Part shown: positions 23,701 through 35,624 of the stretch, piece after piece
How positions within the stretch are numbered: position 1 is the stretch's first letter
Layout: each line of letters opens with the position of its first letter
Origin: Tieghemiomyces parasiticus
Lineage: Eukaryota; Kickxellomycota; Dimargaritomycetes; Dimargaritales; Dimargaritaceae
Direction: 5' to 3'
Assembly (NCBI GenBank): GCA_027575765.1
Contig: JANBPT010000436.1
Span: 1-35,930, forward strand
DNA: 35,930 nucleotides
Notes under the pieces: model-generated
What the model was told of the DNA's origin: nothing
Database searches by the model: none
Seen by the model: only the letters and a program-made list of their open reading frames with translations
Program-made: the position numbers and the translations under genes

Positions 23701-26700
23701 GCGGTCGATGGACTTTCCCTCCCCTCTCTACTCTCCGTCCCTTCATACTTCCTCCCTTGAAATAAGACTTTCCCGCTCGCATGGTCGAATCAGGGTCATG
23801 TTATCCCGAATGATGTCATCGTGACTTCATGCCACCTTTTCCTTCCCTTTAGGGTACACAAGAGGGGGCATCAGAGGTACGTTGGCTCTTCCCTACTCCG
23901 CACTTTTGATAGGCCTATAAATTCTCCGGTGAGCTGTTTGGATGGGAGGGTTGACTCTACCGCATTGTGTCCATATAAGGCAACACACTGCTTCGATGGA
24001 CTTTAGCAGGGAGATTCGGCAGAATCCCATGCAAGCCACCCCATAATACATGCATCCTCCCTCTTTGTCGTGGTGAAGTTGACCCGTCTCGGTTTCTGAA
24101 TAATTTCCCCGCTCGACCTTAAAGCTCCGACACCACCACTTCTTACCCACTTCTGTCGTACTGAGCCCCGATATACTATATAATATTTCTGGTAATCTTG
24201 TAATACTATATGATCTAGTAGGCAAGTAGCCATATTGCATACACCGAGAGATAGTGGATCTGATCGTAGGAAGATGGTGAATAGCCAACGAGGGGCTCGA
24301 AATGTGATTAAGGAATGAATAAAAGAGCCGCCCAGGTAATGATGCTTGTCAGTTGCACGCCCTTCCCTCACCTGTATCCATCCCGTCGACTCTGATGTCA
24401 GTGCCGTCCACTATCGTATATACCGCCAAAGCCTTTATCAATTGGCTCACTACTCAACCCTCGTCCTTCTTTTCGTAATGAATACTGTGGACGATTATGG
24501 GACGTTCACCCGAGGGTGGGGCGCAAGGAAAGCGCGGATGTTGGGTCGAGACCGACGGAGAGTCTATAGAATCAACCAGGGATCTATTGTACACTTGGCC
24601 TGTCGAAATGTAGTGAACGATAGTCCACTAATATACCGGTGAGGCTTGATTTCGCCGATAGAAAGTCGTCTTTTTAACCAAAGAGGCCCGGCGACATGCG
24701 GTCCATCGGCGGGGAGAAAATTCCGATTTATCCCTTTGGGGCGAAGCTGGAGGTCCTCGAGGCCGCTATTCACCTCCGGACACTACCAGAACATTACTGA
24801 TAGCTGTCAGAGAGACGTAACGGCTCATTTTTACCGGAGTTATGAGCATCAAAGGTGTTTGATGTTGAAATGGTAAAGCTGAGAAGCTAGATGGTGATTT
24901 AATGGGAAGGCACTTGTCAGCCCCTTCAGTTATAGTAAGAGACATCTACTATTCTTCATAATAATGGTAGATGCAATGAATCTGCCGCGGCTTTCAACTA
25001 TAAAACCCTCTCCTCTGGGAAGTCTTAGCCGGCCGACTCTGACTCACTACGGATTCGCTCCGATTTCAATCGCACTAATCATCAATCGGCTCCTAATATC
25101 ATTTGGCTACTCTGGTCCCCGTTCCGCCCCCCCCCCCCTATGGTTCACTTGGCTTCATTCTTGTCGTCACATCCGCTTAACCGCTTTGAGACGAATTGGC
25201 TTCGATGGTCATATTTGCTTCCGCTAGGCCGACGTTAACGACCGATTTGATAGTAGTGTTTCTATAGTAAATGGGTGTATGTACACGCTCGAGAGGTTAC
25301 GAAAATTAAGAACTATGCCAACGTGACTCTGGATCTCCCAGTCTACCGTTGCTAAGGGGAGAGTGACTATAGAAAGGGGTGCGTAGAAGAATGTTTATCT
25401 CTTGGTCGGCTGGACCTGAACGGATGGCAGTTTCCTCTCGAACCCCGTTTTGTATTTTTTTATGCTGCCCTCTTTTTAGTTCCAAAAGTATGTACGAAGA
25501 GATTCGAGCAATCGTCGCTACATTCATATTCATTGTATATCACCTAACAGCCAAACAACTGTACGTGCACTAGATACGGGTTAGATATACCGGGTGCACC
25601 TATGAGGTAGAGAATAAGCGCAGTGGCCTAATCATTGCATGGTTGGAGAACATTTACAAAAAGTAAAAGTTAACCAGCGTTTAAACTCAGAACTGGGGTG
25701 TGGGTTATAGATTGGATGCTAGTTGTGGTAGCAAAGAGGCACCTCCAGGTAGCCACCCCATCGTCATCGCGTTAAACCTACACCATCGGCGTTCCCGCCC
25801 CAACGATCGAGCAGCAAGCCGCCAAGTTCATCTCTGCCACTACTTCCGCCAAATGCCAAGCTTTACTTCCTTTCTTACCTTGCATCAGGTCATATTATTC
25901 ACCGGCCATTACCCACCCCTATTCATCTAACGTATTAAACTTGCCTTTTCCTGACTTGTGGCAAGGCAAATACTAACCACTTCCCCACCTTGCACAATGC
26001 TAACTATGACTCATATGGGAGACTCGCCGGCTATATAAGCCTACGAAAAAAATACCTCAACATAGATCACCGTTATCTAATACACATTATTACTATATTG
26101 ATCAACCTGGATACCTACCTACTACGATGGCTGTCATTTTATCGAATAGCGATCGTTAGGTTTTCTTATACTTGAGCTATGGCTGGTATCATGGATAGCA
26201 ACTCTGTAGCCTGGACTAGGGAATCCAGGAAGACAGGCCAAGGCGAGGCTAGGCGCTGGCAGAGATGGGAGGGCAGCTAGATAGCCGCCCAATTCGAAAT
26301 AGAGAGAGGAGAAGGCCCTAAAAGATTAGAAGGCGACGCCCAGTTTAGATAATAAAAGTGGTGGAAGGGCTGGGCCACCAGGGGGCCGGAGAGATAGTCC
26401 TTCCATTTATCAGCAACTATAATGCGCAGTCATCAAGACTGGGCGGCACTACTTGGGACGGAAATGCGGTCAGTTGGCCTCACTTGGGATATGGCTCCGG
26501 GGCCGGGATTTTAGGCAATGACAACGCTGATGGTGGCGTACTGAGGGTATTGCTAGCAACTCAAAAATAAAGCTCGTCCTAGGGCTCGATAGGTGACGAT
26601 GGTTAACGATTTCTCCACTGAGTACATGATTTCCTGTATGACCCAGTGCCACTCAAGGGTACTTTTTTTACAATGCTGAAATGTTAAAGTGAGATGTGGA

Positions 26701-26832
26701 CGAACTGAAGAGCTAAACCCAGGTAGGGTGGCTCCAGTATTTAGTGCCAATGTTTAGAAAGTTGTGGAAACTCTCAAGGTGCAAGAAAGTTCTAGGTAGA
26801 CACGCTATTGGCCCGATGAAATGAACAATCTA
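20761..26832. other. Gene-poor stretch, continued
   Basis: Apart from the weak ORF at 20794-20967 nothing is supported. The composition is more AT-balanced than in 9-13 kb. Short frames near 23041-23341, 23424-23765 (with a DAVDAVDTVD run), 24346-24642 and 26358-26570 were examined. None matches a family known to me, and those near 26358 lack an ATG. The right edge is the 3' flank of the minus-strand ankyrin gene. Confidence 0.5.
20794..20967 (+). CDS. Possible small orphan ORF or isolated exon
   Basis: ATG at 20794 opens 57 codons ending in TAG at 20965-20967. The stretch is more GC-rich and codon-like (CTG, GGC, GCC, AAG, ATC) than the sequence around it and encodes the segment LEFGLAGVKVSQNAALIY. 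I do not recognise a family, see no signal peptide or membrane segment, and cannot exclude chance. It could be an exon of an unrecognised gene, a relic, or noise. Confidence 0.15.
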   Translation: MTTAGWRTTTGWTVSSYNGLEFGLAGVKVSQNAALIYRPFLASIIAKCNGTRLRYPT

Positions 26833-28980
26833 TTAAAAACCAATATCCATATCATCCCATGGCTTCAGCACCAAGGAATTGGTCTCGCTCTTAAAATGCT
26901 GCGCGACAGGGGCGTTCAGCTGCTTGCGGCTGATGGGAATTTCGCGCTGACCATTGTACCGGTGCAGCTGGAATTCTTGCGGGACGCCTTCTAGTTCCTA
27001 GTGTGGGAGTGCAGGTAAGCCATGGTCAACGGGATGATACGCCGGATTGATCCTGCAGGTTAGACTCCGACGGTCGACTTTCATTCTCACTTTGAGGAGA
27101 TTTGTCTCTTGGATCATTACCAGCCGCAGATTCCACCCAGAAATCCTTTTCAAAGTCCTTACCTCCCGTATCCGCGCCGCCAACTCGCCAAGCGAAGCCC
27201 GAGGAGAAATGAACACGGCACCTAGCAAATGGTCGTCACTGTGGGTCTCGTGGTACACGAGTACCTCGCGCTCCTCATTAGATACGGATGATGGCGTCTG
27301 GGCTGGTATCTGCGGGACAACAGTCGTCGCCAATGGTATGGGGGGCAGCGAGATCGCCTCGACGGGGACTGGCCGGACCTCAGCAGCGGGTGCTTCGGCA
27401 TCGGCGTGTTGACGGGGTACGTAGCCGTCGGGCAGTTCCCACTGTTTGCTGAGGTCAGGATGACGAAGGTAGGCTGGCAGGAAAGTATCGCCCTCATCGT
27501 TGGTCGCCCCTTTTAAGGATAGAGTCGCTTTGCTGGAGTCGTCACTCACAATAGCCGAGTCTAAACCCATCCCCTTGAGCGAGGTTTCCCAGCGTCCAGT
27601 TTCTGTGCCCCCGGCTTCGCTGGCCGTAGTTCTTTGTTTGTAGGCTGTATGAATGAGGGGAAACGGGCCGCGGTACGTTGCGAATGGACCATGATAGGAG
27701 CAGAGACAATGATATCGTAGTGATGGCGGCATCGTTAGATTCGGATCTCAGCGTCGGTATACTTGAGGCATAAACGGTGGTGCCGCGGGAAGAAGTATGT
27801 GCCAATTATCTTGGTCCTTGGCGTTTACACTTGAAAACTCCATGACGTATCGCAAAGGAATTGCATCGGACCGTCCTTTAAGGAGTAGAGCGGTCAGGTC
27901 AGCCGTATGATACGCTTCACTTTCGGCTTCATCATGGATTCGCAAACACCTTGCCTAAATAGTAGACATGGTGGTCAGATACGGCATTGCCTTGGTACGG
28001 GGGGGGGGAGCTGGGTAAATAGGGAATGGTGCGTGTTGCCGATGGTTCGGCCAACTTTAGCCGTCCGGGCATTCCAAGTGTTCCAACGTCACGGACCCGT
28101 AAATTGAACGATCCAGTATACGCCACCAATCCGCTACGACCATTCCTGGCACAGGTCGTACCGTAATAGGTCCCCGTACCTTCGTATCCATGCTACTAGG
28201 ATCACGTCACTCCCTGGCCTTTTCCTTACATGGCTGCTCAAAGCGAGAGAAAGAGAATAGTCAGCTGGTACCAGACCAGTATCGAGAGCTCTAACCATGT
28301 CCTCCCTTCCCTTTTTTTCAGCCGGCCCTAAAACATCTGGACCATCCGTAATCTATGGACGAATCGCTGCGAGCTAATAAAGTAACTTACCAGTCAGTAC
28401 ATGGTTCACTGCATCAGTGGCCGCCACGTCTCTAGCCGTCTCGCCCTTCTTGGTTCGGAGCTGGGGGTCGGCGCCGTAGCTGAGCAGGAGGGCCACGATG
28501 GTATGATGGCCGCGCTTACTAGCCCAGTGCAGAGCGGTCCTAGCGAGAGTGGACGTTTAGGGAAGAGATGGAGAGGAATAGAGAGCATCGTTGGGTGAAT
28601 TTTCGGCATGAGATGGTGCGGGTTCCGTAATTAGGGCAGCTACTAGAACGCACCGGAAAAGCGGAGAGACCTGGAGGCTGCACGCTGATATAGACCGGTG
28701 ACTGTAGCCATCTACTTTATCATCTAGGAGCACCACGGAACCCATCCGACGAAGCAGTGTATCATGACCCACCTAAGCTGGCCCATCTAGCATCGGTATC
28801 ATCTTAAACCCTCTCAATCTCTAACTTTAGCACCTACCAGTGGTTCATGGCGTTGGCGGAATTCGGGTTGATTCCGGCCTTGAGCAGAATACCGACGGCC
28901 TTCCAGTTGCCCACGGCGGCGTATTCGTGAAGCTGGGCCTCCTGCTCGGCCACTTCACGGCGGATCCGCTCAGCGTCCAT
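26833..28980 (-). CDS. ANKRD40-like ankyrin repeat protein
   Basis: Four exons on the minus strand: 28980-28838, 28539-28391, 27644-27163 and 26997-26833 (stop TAA 26835-26833). They total 939 nt, 312 residues, with phases agreeing at all joints. Exons 1-2 encode an ankyrin pair: an N-terminal EYAAVGNWKAVGILLKAGIN helix unit, then HWTALHWASKRGHHTIVALL and YGADPQLRTKKGETARD. This order, followed by a FLPAYLRHPDLSKQW motif mid-protein and a C-terminal beta-rich module (EVLVYHETHSDDHLLGAVF, then RYNGQREIPISRKQL), matches the layout of animal ANKRD40, whose N-terminal ankyrins, FVPNYLxNP motif and C-terminal domain occur in the same order. The biochemical role of that family is not established; protein binding through the ankyrins is inferred. 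Introns are 298, 746 and 165 nt (donors GTAGGT, GTAAGT, GTAAGG). The 746-nt intron is the weakest joint: its acceptor at 27646-27645 was chosen by phase and pyrimidine tract, and an extra exon could hide in it. Confidence 0.82.
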
Positions 28981-29482
28981 GTCGAATCGGTAAGAAATGG
29001 GCGGGGGATGAATGTGGTTGGGAGAGTGAGCTTAGTACGAGAAATGTCAAGCACTGGCAGGGACAGGTCCGATGTGCAGAATGTGTCTTGAAAATGCGTC
29101 TTGCCAAAGGTGAAAAGTACAGCCTACGCCACCGTGACGCTGTCCCGCTTAACTCTAGAATCGTCCCTACAAGTGAGGCACTTCCGATATCGTGCCTTCA
29201 ATGGGACCACCATATGGCCCACCCCGCCTCTTACAGGGACACCCTAAAGGAAAGTGATTGCATCTGGTGTGACAAGATTCAGGAGAGCCTTGTCGACTGG
29301 TACATCAAAAATACGCGATATAAAATTGTCGCTTGACTCGAATGGCCTTGCAAAAAACGTTTAAACCAAAAGGTGGTTTATTAATAATCGAGAATACTAG
29401 CCGGCCATGTCTGAAGATATCCCCAGGAAAGGCTAAATGGTGCGTTACTTTGATTATGACCATGGGGGAGGGCAACTGCTTC
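28981..29482. other. Intergenic region between GAL7 and the ankyrin gene
   Basis: Both neighbours are on the minus strand, so this 502-bp stretch holds the 3' end of GAL7 and the promoter of the ankyrin gene. No gene is seen. Short plus-strand frames overlap it without family resemblance. Confidence 0.6.
29377..29382 (-). terminator. Possible poly(A) signal AATAAA for GAL7
   Basis: AATAAA on the minus strand about 100 nt past the GAL7 stop codon. Position and strand suit a 3'-end signal, but it is a motif match only. Confidence 0.4.
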
Positions 29483-30916
<1,434 letters not shown>

Positions 30917-31339
30917 ATCAGTCAATGCGAATGAGTCGCGGGTACAAGCAAGGAAGTCGCCGGTCTCGTCAGGGTGGCAATGGCGCCGTGGGGTTTGTGT
31001 TAAAGGGAGCTTGGTATGTGTGCGTCTGGGGGGGGGGAAATACCTCCCGCTGAGGTCCCGCGGAAGGGGTCAGTGGAGCCTACCCTCTGTCGAAGACGAT
31101 ACGTATAAAACGAGAAGAGGCTGTAGACAAAGTAGTGGACCAAAGTAGTGAGGTAAAGGCCGTGACCGCGCTCAAAAAAAAAATTGGGGTGGGATATTTG
31201 TGGCACCCATGTCCTGAGGCTGATCACATCGTATTAGAATGCCTCGCTCGAGGATCTATACACTCTCCTACTACATTCCAAGTTGTCCCTTTTATTGTAC
31301 CCTCACGGTTCGTTACAACAGCTCTACTTTTCACAAAAA
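30917..31339. promoter_or_regulatory. Shared divergent intergenic region, GAL7 / ABC-class ATPase
   Basis: This 423-bp stretch separates two start codons that point away from each other, so it must carry both promoters unless one leader has an intron. It contains a G9 run near 31029-31037, a TATA-like element for the plus gene and an A9 tract near 31174-31182. I see no pair of CGG-N11-CCG sites that would suggest Gal4-type control. Confidence 0.55.
31104..31110 (+). promoter_or_regulatory. Possible TATA box of the ABC-class ATPase gene
   Basis: TATAAAA on the plus strand, about 230 nt upstream of the ATG at 31340. Motif match only. Confidence 0.3.
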
Positions 31340-34269
31340 ATGTTGCCCGGTGGCGGAGTCAAACGAGGCGGCCACAATCAGGAGTCGCCCTGGAAGAAAT
31401 TTATTCGCAACCCACAAGGTGGTCGCGCCGCAGTCGATAAGCAAGCCGACAAGGCTGCCGGCCCTGTAGCTGGAAACGGGACTACGGGTCCAGCCACTGT
31501 CGCCGCAGTCGATAAGCAGGCCAACAAGGCTGCCGGCCCTGTAGCTGGAAACGGGACTACGGGTCCAGCCACTGTCGCCGCAGTCGATAAGCAGGCCAAC
31601 AAGGCTGCCGTCCCCGTAGCTGGAAACGGAACTACGGGTCCAGCCGCTGTCGCAGCAGTCGATAAGCAAGCCGACAAGGCTGCCGGCCCTGTAGCTGGAA
31701 ACGGGACTACGGGTCCAGCCACTGTCGCAGCAGTCGATAAGCAGGCCAACAAGGCTGCCGGCCCTGTAGCTGGAAACGGGACTACGGGTCCAGCCGCTGT
31801 CGCAGCAGTCGATAAGCAAGCCGACAAGGCTGCCGTCCCCGTAGCTGGAAACGGGACTACGGGTCCAGCCGCTGTCGCAGCAGTCGATAAGCAAGCCGAC
31901 AGGGCTGCCGGCCCTGTAGCTGGAAACGGGACTACGGGTCCAGCCACTGTCAATGGTAGGTAGACAGTAACTTGGGGGGATTGCAAGGAAAGTACCTCCA
32001 TTGGCCCGATGACAGTAGAGCATCGGCTGTCGAAGAATTTTTGACACTGTAAGCCAGCTCATACATGACTCGTGTACCATTCAAAAGCTCACCTATCCTA
32101 CCCTACATACACAACCCCCATACTATCAATCTCGCAGCTCGTGGTCTCGCCAGCCTGGCGCCTTTGCTCCGCGGCATCCAGAACCAACAGTACGGCGCGT
32201 ACAAACGACTCAGCGGCGCCTTTACCTCCCCGGCCTACGAACTCCATTTTGATCATATCCAGAATGACCTGTTCGCCCCCCCATCCCGGTTGCGGGTGCG
32301 GGTCCCACAGTCTGTGGCTGGGTTCCCAGTGGAGATGCTAGCCAACAAGACGCGTACCACCGCCCTGGCGGACTTTGTGCTCCGCGCCGTGTACCGTTAC
32401 ATCCTGACGAAGAGCCCGCGTAGGTTTAGCCGTAACCGTGGCCGTAGTGAAGGACCCCACTCGCCCCGGCGTGGCCTGCTGGCCGTCGATGTGGGAGGTC
32501 AGCGTGTCCTACCCCGGTCGGCCTTACTGATGGACACTGAAAACGTGGAACTACGGTTCTACTACCGACTGCCAGCGCAAGGTAAGCCTAGAGGATTAGA
32601 TAAAATCTGAAAGAATTCACCTCTCGCCTCCAAGAGAGGGCTGGCCTTGACCTGATAATTCTAGCAGGGTTTTATGAACTTGCTGTGTCTTGTTTCACAA
32701 GCCCACTTTCGCCCCTTCCAAGTCACTTTTAGCGACCACGGCCCATTGACAATCGTTTCTTACCCAAAGCATTATAGCTTTTTCTTCCTCCTCTCCACTC
32801 CACCCGCGCTAGGTCGTACTATCATAGCCGATCCGGCAATCAGCGCCCTGACTGAGCTCCTGCCGAAACTGATCAAGCAGACGCTTCACTACACATCATA
32901 TGACGCGGCCGCCGTGGCCGCCTTCGTGGATTGCGTCGAGGATCAGGCCACTCTACGTATGCTGCTCCGGGAACACGGCCTGGTAGCCTTCGTGCCTAAT
33001 GGCGCAATCCTACCTCGCGAGTCCGGGGCTTCGGACCGACCCCTGGCGACCGCCGATGCCGTGCCCTTCCAATCGCCACCGTCCCTCGAGGTTAGCCTCT
33101 CGCTTCCGCACCGTGGCAAAGTTACAGGGATGGGGATTCGCCGTGGGGTGACCCTGATCGTAGGCGGTGGTTTCCACGGCAAGTCGACCCTCCTGCAGGC
33201 TCTAGAGATGGGCGTGTACAACCACATCCCTGGGGACGGGCGCGAATTCATAAGCGCCGACGTCGGCCTCCTCAAAGTGCGTGCCGAGGACGGTCGCGCT
33301 GTCACGCGGGTTGACATCACCCCGTTCATCAACAACCTGCCTCGCGGAAAGTCCACTCAGAATTTTACCACTGCCGATGCCAGCGGGTCCACCTCGATGG
33401 CGGCCACAATCCAGGAGGGCCTGGAGATGGGCTGTACCGGGTTCCTGTTTGACGAGGACACGTGCGCCACCAATTTCTTGATCCGGGATTACCGTATGCA
33501 GCACCTGGTGCCCAAGGTCCGTGAGCCTATTACCCCACTGATCGCGAAAGTGCGCGCCCTTCATGCTGAGCATGGCGTTTCGTCTATCATGGTTATTGGC
33601 GGGTGCGGTGACTACCTCGACGTGGCCGACACCGTCATTGGGCTAGACCAGTACGTCCCGGCCGATCTTAAGATCCAGGTGGCTGACGTGGTCAGCCGGT
33701 TCCCACTCCCGTCTCCGCCCGAAGCCGATGGTGAATCGTACGGTACCCTGCCAACACGCCGCCCAGTGTTCCCAGCGTTTACCGACGGTAAACCGCTGGT
33801 GCGAGTCAGCGCGTTGCACCAAGTAACTTTATTAGTCCCGCTGGCGTCGTCGTCTGGTGTGACCTCCGACGTCACAGCCGCCGGCATGGAGACCGTCGCC
33901 ACCGCCCGCGCACCTCCCTCCGAACCCATCTGGGATCTTTCCGGTCTCGATCAGCTCGCTGAAGTGGCCCAGACTCGGTGCATCGCCGGAATTCTGGAGA
34001 CCATCATGGTACACCAGCAGCAGAATAAGCAGCAGGCGTCGGCGAAGAGTCCGACTATGCGGGAAATGTTGGACGAGTGGAAGGCCCGGTTTGGCCAGGC
34101 GAGCCACGCTGCTGTGGTCCACCCATCAACCAAGGTGGGGCCCGCCTCCCTCCCCAGCCCGTACGCCGCCCGCCTACCGGGTAACTGGAGCGAGCCGCGC
34201 CTGCTCGAATTAGGCTCGGCAATCAACCGCCTGAGGGGCTTCACGTTTACCACCGAACCTGTTGAGTAG
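31340..34269 (+). CDS. ABC-class P-loop ATPase (PF09818-type) with repeat-bearing N-terminus
   Basis: Three exons: 31340-31955, 32138-32581 and 32813-34269 (stop TAG), 2517 nt, 838 residues. Exons 2-3 carry the family core: QYGAYKRLSGAF and DLFAPPSRLRVRV at the start; LPAQGRTII across the second intron; Walker A GGGFHGKST at about 471-479; and FLFDEDTCATNF with Walker B acidic residues at about 567-568. The family is called a predicted ATPase of the ABC class; it has no membrane segments here and its substrate and role are unknown. Exon 1 starts Gly-rich and basic (MLPGGGVKRGGHNQ), as the N-termini of fungal members often do, then runs into seven 25-residue repeats. The exon 1-2 link is inferred: donor GTAGGT at 31956 and acceptor CGCAG at 32133-32137 are in matching phase (182-nt intron). 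If wrong, the gene would start at ATG 32065 and the repeat ORF would be separate. The second intron (231 nt, GTAAGC to CTAG) is well supported. Core call 0.95; exon 1 about 0.65. Confidence 0.85.
31427..31951 (+). repeat. Seven-copy 75-bp in-frame coding minisatellite
   Basis: Seven head-to-tail 75-bp units encode 25-residue repeats of the form AAVDKQA(D/N)KAA(G/V) followed by PVAGNGTTGPA(T/A)V. Unit length is a multiple of three, so copy number can change without a frameshift. Variant residues by unit are D-G-T, N-G-T, N-V-A, D-G-T, N-G-A, D-V-A, D-G-T, the last also with Lys to Arg. Shared silent variants between non-adjacent units suggest unequal exchange or gene conversion. The sequence predicts a flexible, low-hydrophobicity segment. 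Confidence 0.97.
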
Positions 34270-34595
34270 ACAGCACCTTGCCAATCTATCATCAATAGAG
34301 TTGCCACTTTACCCAGGGTTTACGTAGACCACGTAGCCTGCACCTGCTGACCCAATTTAATGAAATAGGGAACTGGATGGAATATTGCTGGTTGAGAATA
34401 TTTCAAGTGGAACATCTGGCTTACGTAGATAATCTACAAAGTACTCAGCTTCTTCAACCTAAATTAGGGGTTTTTTTCTATATAAATATATAGATGCTAC
34501 AACAACGTTCGTCAATTTCCAAGTCAACAGGTGGCTATTAAATATTCTCCACCCATCAGTACCACCCAGTGAGCCCTATCTATCCAGCTATCAAA
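34270..34595. other. 3' flank of the ATPase gene and left flank of the mariner relic
   Basis: AT-rich sequence with no gene. It contains a poly-T tract at 34471-34477 running into a palindrome at 34478-34493 (CTATATA, AA, TATATAG). No clear mariner terminal inverted repeat was found here. Confidence 0.55.
34478..34493. repeat. AT-rich perfect inverted repeat
   Basis: Seven-base arms around a two-base centre, directly after a T7 run. It may be chance in AT-rich DNA, or a 3'-end element of the ATPase gene about 210 nt upstream. Confidence 0.4.
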
Positions 34596-35624
34596 TTAGG
34601 CCCAATAGTCATTTGGCTGGAGCTTGGCTAGCTGCCATTGCCAGGCGTCCACGACCGCCTCCACTGTGCTGAACTTCTTGCCCCCCAGCCGCTGATTAAT
34701 ATCCCTGAACAGCCTGAAGTCGCAGGAGGCCAGACCAGGACTGTGGGGAGGGGCTGGCAGAAGTTTTATTCTGGTGTCGGAATTGTCGGCCTGGGCAGCC
34801 TCAGCACGATGTGGTGGTGCATTATCATGGTGAAGCCGCAGGGGGTGATAGTCCAGACTTCCACGTGCCTCCACCCAGGCCTGGACCATGGGCTTCAGCC
34901 CGTACTCTACATAGAGTTTGGCGGAGACCTCAACACCAGGGGGCTTGACACTCAGGTGTAATAGGCCACGCCTGGTGAAAACCAATGGTCAGCACCACCT
35001 TGAGTGTGGTATGTCCTTGGCGGGTCTCAGTTGGGATAGGGCCACCTTCAGGACACCACCTCCAGCAATTGGAGCCAGCAGGGGGGATCGTAAAGGTACA
35101 CCTAAGTCTCATCACCTGTGACAATGGAGTCCAGCAGGTAGTCAATTGCCCATATCAAATTCCTCCAGGATCACGATGGCAAAACGTACCCGCTTGTGGC
35201 ACTGGTCGTCGGTGAGGGTGTGGGGGATCCAGCAGTTCAAATGGCTGTGCAGCCCCAAGTCCCTGCGTAGGACATTGCGCATGGTACTAGGGGAAGTATG
35301 GCAGACCCAGGCCAGCTGCTCAGCAGTAAGTCGAGGGTCTTCCTCCAGCCTTCTCAGAATCACGTCCCCATAATATCCACTAATATCATCTGATGGGCGG
35401 CCAGAACAAGGGTCGGCTTCAAAAGAGTGGTGGTCTGTGCAAAAGCAAGCCAGCCACCTGTAGGTGATGGCGTGGCTAGGGGCAGCTAAGCCTAGCTTGG
35501 AATTCAAAATATTCAGAAGAGCGTCTGCCTTGCGGCCCTCTAGATAAAAATTATAAATGAGGACCCATACATCACGCCTGGTTAATTTGGGCAGAGTGGG
35601 GAAGGGGGCTTGAAAAGTAGACAT
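34596..35624 (-). pseudogene. Decayed mariner-type (DD34D) transposase
   Basis: Transposase-like sequence read on the minus strand. The N-terminal part is open from ATG 35624 to about 35142: the helix-turn-helix region, a SGRPS motif, a second recognition helix (LTAEQLAWVCHTSPSTMRNV) and HTLTDDQCHKRVRF. The frame then breaks. The next frame holds GDET, with the first catalytic Asp, directly followed by a TAG near 35106 and by two more in-frame stops further on. A second frame change near 34985-35010 leads to an open C-terminal part (34985-34596) with HHDNAPPHRA and SCDFRLF. The second and third catalytic Asp are separated by 34 residues, the DD34D signature of mariner. With at least two frame changes and three stops the copy cannot encode an active enzyme. 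Family knowledge: mariner transposases cut and paste at TA sites. Resemblance is closest to SETMAR-like mariners common in animals. Confidence 0.9.
34596..35624 (-). mobile_element. mariner/Tc1-superfamily DNA transposon relic (ends not defined)
   Basis: Only the transposase body is delimited. Reading 330 nt on each side, I found no convincing terminal inverted repeats or TA duplication. The true element may extend one to two hundred bases further on each side, to a total near the usual 1.3 kb. Confidence 0.75.

Noticed and set aside
26358..26570. 70-codon plus-strand frame with Gly/Asn-rich protein-like content
   Set aside because: It has no ATG, no supporting splice-linked neighbour and no recognised family.
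31331..32080. Long minus-strand open frames (249 and 207 codons) across the 75-bp repeats
   Set aside because: Repeat units are a multiple of three in length, so any stop-free frame in one unit is open through all seven. The plus-strand frame has the ATG and a phase-matched donor; the antisense frames lead nowhere.
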